Of a stretch of DNA of 10,019 nt, positions 6,670 through 10,019 are shown in pieces. Below the pieces are notes generated by a model that was not told the origin of the DNA, did no database searches, and worked only from the letters and a program-made list of their open reading frames with translations. Source of the DNA: Pseudomonadota bacterium (GTDB lineage: Bacteria; Pseudomonadota; Gammaproteobacteria; Burkholderiales; Burkholderiaceae_C). The stretch is from contig JAEZWW010000021.1 of NCBI GenBank assembly GCA_023442945.1, forward strand, positions 1 through 10,019. The letters are read 5' to 3'. The first letter of the stretch is position 1. Every line of letters starts with the position of its first letter. Made by a program: the position numbers and the translations under genes.

Positions 6670-6675
6670 TAAACT
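6670..6675 (+). promoter_or_regulatory. Putative -10 element of corA
   Basis: TAAACT is the best -10-like hexamer in the divergent region between PAP2 #3 and corA. No convincing -35 box is found at standard spacing. Transcription would start near 6682, inside the inverted repeat described next. Confidence 0.25.
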
Positions 6676-6677
6676 GA

Positions 6678-6694
6678 TTCGTCGTAGCGACGAA
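6678..6694. promoter_or_regulatory. 17-bp inverted repeat in the corA upstream region
   Basis: TTCGTCG (6678-6684) and CGACGAA (6688-6694) are exact inverted arms around TAG. The repeat ends 28 nt before the corA ATG at 6723 and begins 2 nt after the proposed -10. As it overlaps the likely transcription start, a DNA operator fits better than an RNA hairpin. It could serve corA, the divergent PAP2 genes, or both. Confidence 0.4.
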
Positions 6695-6722
6695 AGCCTT
6701 GACCTGCTGCGCCTGCCTGCCC

Positions 6723-7688
6723 ATGACCGTGACCCGCGTTCTTCCCGCCAAAGACAGCTGGCCTGCCTCAGCGACGCCGGGGGTCGGCGCTGCCTTGCAG
6801 TCCAGTGGCGGCGTGGAATGGCTCGACGTGGCCGACCCGACGTTCGCCGAATTGACGGCGCTGGCCCAGGCACAAGGCCTGCACAGCCTGTCGGTCGAAG
6901 ACGCGCTGGCCGAGCAGCAGGCGCCCAAGGTCGAGGCCTTTGGCGGTTACCTGTTTCTGGTGCTGCGCACCGCGCGGCTGGTGGCCGAGGAAATCGTTTA
7001 CGGCCAGATTGCCGTGTTTGCGCGCGCGGGGCAGGTCATCACCGTGCGCCGCGGGGCGGACGAAGTGTTTCAAGAGGCGCGGCGCCGCTGGGACGCGCTG
7101 CCACCCGAATTCATGCCGCAGGACGCCAGCACGGTGCTGCACACGCTGATGGATTGCACGGTCGACGGCTACCTGCAGCTGGTCGAGACGATCGAGGACA
7201 GGGTGCTGGCCATTGAAGGCTCGGTGTTGGACAGAAGCCTGAGCCACGAGCAGGTGGGCATCCTGTTCAAGCTGCGGCGCGAGCTGATCCTGTTCCTGCG
7301 CGTGGTCACGCCCAGTTGCCACATGGCGCAGCGCATGCTGGACACCGGTGCGCCCTTTGTGCCGGCCGAAGTGAGGCCGTACTTCCGCGACGTGGCCGAC
7401 CACCTGGACCGGGTGAAGGACGCGGTCGGCAGCCTGTGGGAGGTCGTCACGTCGGTGTTTGAGGTCAGCAACCTGGTCGAGCAGCAGCGCCAGAACGCCA
7501 TCACCCGCCAGCTGGCCGCCTGGGGTGCCATCATCGCCGTGCCGACGGCCATCGCCGGCATTTACGGCATGAACTTCGACAACATGCCCGAGCTGCACTG
7601 GCGCTACAGCTATTTCGTGGTGCTGGGCGTGATCGGCGCGATCTGCTTTGTGTTGCACCGCAGTTTCAAACGCTCCGGCTGGCTCTAG
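6723..7688 (+). CDS. corA: CorA-family magnesium/cobalt transport protein
   Basis: A 321-residue inner-membrane channel of the CorA/MIT family that passes Mg2+ and, in relatives, Co2+ or Ni2+ as a pentamer. A large soluble N-terminal domain, including a predicted long helical stalk, is followed by two C-terminal membrane helices at about 264-280 and 297-312. The signature loop YGMN (GMN at 282-284) follows helix 1 and continues FDNMPEL, the typical selectivity loop. The protein ends with a basic tail, FKRSGWL. The ATG at 6723 is chosen; a TTG at 6699 would add eight unsupported residues. No strong ribosome binding site is visible. The gene is divergent from the PAP2 block and is followed by a 231-bp gap before fba, so it is probably its own transcription unit. 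Which metal it carries cannot be read from sequence. Confidence 0.92.
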   Translation: MTVTRVLPAKDSWPASATPGVGAALQSSGGVEWLDVADPTFAELTALAQAQGLHSLSVEDALAEQQAPKVEAFGGYLFLVLRTARLVAEEIVYGQIAVFARAGQVITVRRGADEVFQEARRRWDALPPEFMPQDASTVLHTLMDCTVDGYLQLVETIEDRVLAIEGSVLDRSLSHEQVGILFKLRRELILFLRVVTPSCHMAQRMLDTGAPFVPAEVRPYFRDVADHLDRVKDAVGSLWEVVTSVFEVSNLVEQQRQNAITRQLAAWGAIIAVPTAIAGIYGMNFDNMPELHWRYSYFVVLGVIGAICFVLHRSFKRSGWL

Positions 7689-7743
7689 GGTGATCACTGG
7701 AAGGTGGGGGCAAGCGACCTGAAGCCCCAGGCGCGTCCCAGTA

Positions 7744-7787
7744 CCAAGGCTTGCGCGGCTCTGCAATGAAAGGCCGCTCGGCCTTGG
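7744..7787 (+). terminator. Alternative hairpins downstream of corA, weak terminator candidate
   Basis: AAGGCC (7770-7775) pairs with GGCCTT (7780-7785) around a 4-nt loop. Alternatively CCAAGGC (7744-7750) pairs with GCCTTGG (7781-7787). The two pairings exclude each other because they use the same right arm. No T run follows, so termination without Rho is doubtful. The segment lies before the proposed fba promoter, so it belongs to the end of the corA transcript. Confidence 0.3.
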
Positions 7788-7847
7788 GTGGTAGCGTCCG
7801 TGGGGCCGGGCCGCAGGCCAATGCCCTGTCCCGCCTGGGCACAACCC

Positions 7848-7853
7848 TACAAT
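7848..7853 (+). promoter_or_regulatory. Putative -10 element of fba
   Basis: TACAAT matches TATAAT at 5 of 6 positions and sits in the context CCCTACAATCG, which I often see as a promoter in this group. The -35 region at standard spacing is poor. Predicted transcription start near 7860, with a leader of about 60 nt. Confidence 0.5.
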
Positions 7854-7867
7854 CGAGGGTGGATTTC

Positions 7868-7893
7868 AGCGCGGGCCGATCACCTGCGCTTTT
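7868..7893 (+). promoter_or_regulatory. Leader hairpin of fba followed by a T run
   Basis: AGCGCGGG (7868-7875) pairs with CCTGCGCT (7883-7890): eight pairs including one G-U, around the 7-nt loop CCGATCA. TTT follows directly, so with the last base of the stem there are four T in a row before AAGC. It lies between the proposed start point near 7860 and the ribosome binding site at 7907. The shape is that of a short intrinsic terminator or attenuator, or a 5' stabilising structure. No leader peptide or competing anti-terminator stem was found. Confidence 0.45.
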
Positions 7894-7906
7894 AAGCATC
7901 TCAGCA

Positions 7907-7912
7907 TAAGGA
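7907..7912 (+). promoter_or_regulatory. Ribosome binding site supporting the GTG start of fba
   Basis: TAAGGA lies 7 nt before GTG at 7920. It is one of the clearest ribosome binding sites in the window and fixes the unusual start codon. Confidence 0.7.
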
Positions 7913-7919
7913 CGAACCG

Positions 7920-8807
7920 GTGAACCAGGAACAACTGACCAAAGTGGCCCAGGGCCAAGGCTTCATTGCAGCGCTGGATCAGAGCGGAGGCAGCACGCCC
8001 AAGGCGCTCAAGCTGTACGGCGTTGAAGAATCCAGCTACAGCGGTGACGCGCAGATGTTTGACCTGGTGCACGCCATGCGCAACCGCATCGTGGCCAGTC
8101 CGGCGTTTGGTGGCAACCGCGTCATTGGCGCCATCCTGTTTGAAATGACGATGGACCGCCAGTTCGAAGGCCAGGACGCCGCCACCTACCTGTGGGAGAA
8201 GAAGCAGGTGGTGCCCTTTTTGAAAGTCGACAAAGGCCTGGCCGACGAAGCCAACGGCGTGCAGCTGATGAAGCCCATGCCCGAGTTGGGCGCGCTGCTG
8301 GCCCGCGCGGCGAAAAAAGGCATCTTCGGCACCAAGATGCGTTCGGTGATCAACAGCGCCAATGCCGACGGCATCGACGCGGTGGTGGCGCAGCAGTTTG
8401 AAGTCGGCAAGCAGATCCTGGCCGCTGGCCTGATGCCCATCATCGAGCCCGAGGTCAACATCAAGGCCACGGACAAGAAAGAAGCCGAAGCCCTGCTCAA
8501 GGCCGCGCTGCTGAAACAGCTGGACGCGCTGGGCGATGGCCAGCAGGTCATGCTGAAGTTGACGATCCCGACCGAAGCCGGTCTGTACACCGACCTGGTG
8601 CGCCACCCCAAGGTGCTGCGCGTGGTGGCGCTGTCGGGTGGTTACAGCCGCGACGAATCGAACGCGCTGCTGGCCAAGAACCCCGGCGTCATCGCCAGCT
8701 TCAGCCGTGCGCTGACCGAAGGCCTGTCGGCCCAGCAGTCCGACGCCGAGTTCAACGCCACCCTGGACAAGGCGGTGGAGTCGATCTACCAGGCTTCCAA
8801 GGCCTGA
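7920..8807 (+). CDS. Fructose-bisphosphate aldolase, class I (bacterial type)
   Basis: Cytoplasmic glycolytic and gluconeogenic enzyme that splits fructose 1,6-bisphosphate into dihydroxyacetone phosphate and glyceraldehyde 3-phosphate. The 295-residue protein is the metal-independent class I type. Key positions: D20 in FIAALDQSGGSTP, K102 in FLKVDKG, E176 and E178 in IIEPEVNI, and K213 in VMLKLTIPTEAGLY. K213 is the predicted Schiff-base lysine and E176 the proton acceptor, by comparison with the staphylococcal enzyme of the same length. The metal-binding histidines of class II aldolases are absent. The start is GTG, backed by a good ribosome binding site. The gene has its own predicted promoter and leader hairpin and ends in a terminator. 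It sits next to purC, where many Betaproteobacteria carry a class II aldolase as I recall, which suggests replacement in place. Confidence 0.95.
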   Translation: MNQEQLTKVAQGQGFIAALDQSGGSTPKALKLYGVEESSYSGDAQMFDLVHAMRNRIVASPAFGGNRVIGAILFEMTMDRQFEGQDAATYLWEKKQVVPFLKVDKGLADEANGVQLMKPMPELGALLARAAKKGIFGTKMRSVINSANADGIDAVVAQQFEVGKQILAAGLMPIIEPEVNIKATDKKEAEALLKAALLKQLDALGDGQQVMLKLTIPTEAGLYTDLVRHPKVLRVVALSGGYSRDESNALLAKNPGVIASFSRALTEGLSAQQSDAEFNATLDKAVESIYQASKA

Positions 8808-8830
8808 GCCGAGAACCCACAGTCAAGGGT

Positions 8831-8858
8831 GGGGCGTCGGCCTCGCCCTGTTTTTTTT
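8831..8858 (+). terminator. Intrinsic terminator of fba
   Basis: GGGCG (8832-8836) pairs with CGCCC (8844-8848) around a 7-nt loop, extendable by a G-U pair, and is followed two bases later by eight T (8851-8858). This is the clearest intrinsic terminator in the window. Its T run ends 4 nt before the purC start codon, so any transcript reading from fba into purC must pass it. Confidence 0.7.
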
Positions 8859-8862
8859 CGCC

Positions 8863-9759
8863 ATGACGGACACCGTGCACACCTCATCCCTCCACAGCCT
8901 GCCGCTGCTTGCGCGTGGCAAGGTGCGCGACAACTACGCGGTGGGCGACGATCGCATCCTGATGGTGGCCAGCGACCGCATCAGCGCCTTCGACGTCATC
9001 ATGGACGACCCCATCCCTGGCAAGGGCGAGCTGCTGACGCAGATGGCGCTGTGGTGGTTTGAGCAGCTGAAAGACATCGTGCCCAACCACCTGACCGGCG
9101 ACGCGCCTGAAAGCGCCGTGGCCGCGGACGAGGTGGCCCAGGTCAAGGGCCGCAGCATGCTGGTGCAGCGCCTGAAACCGGTGCCGATCGAGGCCGTCGT
9201 GCGCGGCTACCTGGCCGGCAGCGGTTGGAAGGAATACCAAGAGAGCCAGGCCGTGTGCGGCGTGCCGCTGCCCGCCGGCCTGCACAACGCCAGCCGATTG
9301 CCGCAGCCGATCTACACCCCCGCCGCCAAGGCCGAGGTGGGCGAGCACGACGAGAACATCACCTACGAACGCACGGTGGAAATGGTCGGCAAAAAGCTCG
9401 CCGCGCAGATCCGCGACACGGCGATTGCGCTGTACACGCGCGCGGCCGAGATCGCACTGAAGAAGGGCATCATCATTGCCGACACCAAGTTCGAATTCGG
9501 CCTGAACCCGGCGGGTGAGCTGGTGCTGATGGATGAGGTGCTGACGCCCGATTCGTCCCGCTACTGGCCGGCCGACCAGTACCGTGAAGGCGTCAACCCG
9601 CCCAGCTTCGACAAGCAGTACCTGCGCGACTGGCTGGAACAGGCCATGGTGGACGGCCAGCCCTGGGCCAAGGCACCGCCTGCGCCGCGCCTGCCGCAGG
9701 ACGTGGTCGCCAACACCGCAGCCAAGTACCGCGAGGCGATGCAACGCCTGCTGGGCTGA
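8863..9759 (+). CDS. purC: Phosphoribosylaminoimidazole-succinocarboxamide (SAICAR) synthase
   Basis: Cytoplasmic enzyme of de novo purine synthesis that joins CAIR with aspartate, using ATP, to form SAICAR. The 298-residue protein is the long form, shared with yeast Ade1, not the 237-residue E. coli form. Visible motifs are GKVRD (19-23) in the nucleotide-binding N-terminus, SDRISAFDV, family signature 1 VPIEAVVRGYLAGS (107-120), signature 2 IADTKFEFG (about 205-213), and DEVLTPDSSRYWP. The ATG at 8863 gives the conserved N-terminus. No Shine-Dalgarno sequence precedes it: the upstream bases are T8 of the fba terminator followed by CGCC. A second open frame starts 32 nt after the stop. In this lineage purE and purK often lie close by, but they are not seen before the window ends. 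Confidence 0.96.
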   Translation: MTDTVHTSSLHSLPLLARGKVRDNYAVGDDRILMVASDRISAFDVIMDDPIPGKGELLTQMALWWFEQLKDIVPNHLTGDAPESAVAADEVAQVKGRSMLVQRLKPVPIEAVVRGYLAGSGWKEYQESQAVCGVPLPAGLHNASRLPQPIYTPAAKAEVGEHDENITYERTVEMVGKKLAAQIRDTAIALYTRAAEIALKKGIIIADTKFEFGLNPAGELVLMDEVLTPDSSRYWPADQYREGVNPPSFDKQYLRDWLEQAMVDGQPWAKAPPAPRLPQDVVANTAAKYREAMQRLLG

Positions 9760-9791
9760 CATCGGCTCTGACCAACGCTGCACCCGTTCCG

Positions 9792-10019
9792 ATGGCCCCG
9801 CACCCCGCCCGCCGCCGCCGATCGCTGCCCGCCCGCTGGTGGGCGGCGCTGGCGGCCGTGCTGGTCCTGGGCCAGACGCTGGGGCAGTGGCACCAGGGCT
9901 TTCATGCGTCGGCCTTGCATGGGGGCGCGGCGCCGTCGGTTGTCACCGCGGCCAGTCACGAGCACGGCGCCGCACCGGCGGACCACCCCCACGCCGCGGG
10001 CGACTGGCTCGGCCGGCTG
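9792..10019 (+). CDS. Histidine-rich putative membrane or exported protein, 3' end outside window
   Basis: The first 76 codons of an open frame starting at ATG 9792, 32 nt after the purC stop. The N-terminus is strongly basic (RRRR at 7-10), followed by a hydrophobic stretch, WWAALAAVLVLGQTLG, that could be a signal peptide or anchor. After it comes QWHQGFHASALHGG and a run rich in His, Ala and Pro with HEHG and DHPH. The QTLGQWH style resembles DUF2946-type proteins, which are small, His-rich, sometimes metal-linked and without known function; this match is from memory and tentative. No ribosome binding site is evident. GC-rich third positions and the signal-like start favour a real gene. 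It may be translated together with purC. Confidence 0.55.
   Translation, partial: MAPHPARRRRSLPARWWAALAAVLVLGQTLGQWHQGFHASALHGGAAPSVVTAASHEHGAAPADHPHAAGDWLGRL

Noticed and set aside
5794..6873. Minus-strand open frame (359 codons) overlapping PAP2 #3 and the start of corA
   Set aside because: Arg/Pro/Ala-rich composition, no motif, and conflict with two well-supported genes.
6768..7844. Antisense open frame (358 codons) opposite corA
   Set aside because: Shadow of corA with a His/Gln/Arg-rich translation and no domain; corA has the GMN signature and two membrane helices.
9561..9992. Minus-strand open frame opposite the purC end and the following gene
   Set aside because: Overlaps the conserved C-terminus of purC and has no signal or domain; the plus-strand frame at 9792 has a plausible signal segment.

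Overview
The window is GC-rich chromosomal DNA. Protein style, gene order and the form of a short intergenic repeat fit a betaproteobacterium of the order Burkholderiales, most likely family Comamonadaceae. That placement is inferred from recognised sequence style; no search was run. No plasmid, phage, insertion sequence, tRNA, rRNA or CRISPR signature was seen.

Layout. On the plus strand come phosphoglycerate kinase (pgk, 46-1239), a two-HKD phospholipase D/cardiolipin synthase-like protein (1306-2880) and pyruvate kinase (pyk, 3120-4553). On the minus strand follows a block of three PAP2-type lipid phosphatases (4618-6578, transcribed from #3 to #1). Back on the plus strand are a CorA-type metal ion channel (6723-7688), a class I fructose-bisphosphate aldolase (7920-8807), SAICAR synthetase purC (8863-9759) and the first 76 codons of a histidine-rich putative membrane or exported protein (9792 to the window edge).

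How the genes fit together. The backbone pgk-pyk-fba-purC is a lower-glycolysis and purine cluster that I recall from many Betaproteobacteria. Membrane genes are interleaved with it: a cardiolipin synthase-like enzyme between pgk and pyk, then three lipid phosphatases and a Mg2+ channel between pyk and fba. The phospholipase D gene is bracketed by two same-direction copies of a 53-bp intergenic repeat (1250-1302 and 2897-2949), so it looks like a separable cassette. PAP2 #1 and #2 are clearly tandem duplicates. PAP2 #3 belongs to another branch with altered motifs.

Regulatory structure. pyk and fba each appear to have their own promoter followed by a short leader with a GC-rich hairpin, a 7-nt loop and a short T run before the ribosome binding site. 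pyk also has a perfect 17-bp palindrome just upstream of its -10 element, and corA has a 17-bp inverted repeat at its presumed start point. fba ends in a hairpin plus T8 terminator whose T tract lies 4 nt from the purC start codon.

I found no clearly new multi-gene system. The most unusual material is the repeat-bracketed cassette, the paired glycolytic leader hairpins and the purC start. Promoter and hairpin calls are by eye; no folding energies or homology scores were computed.
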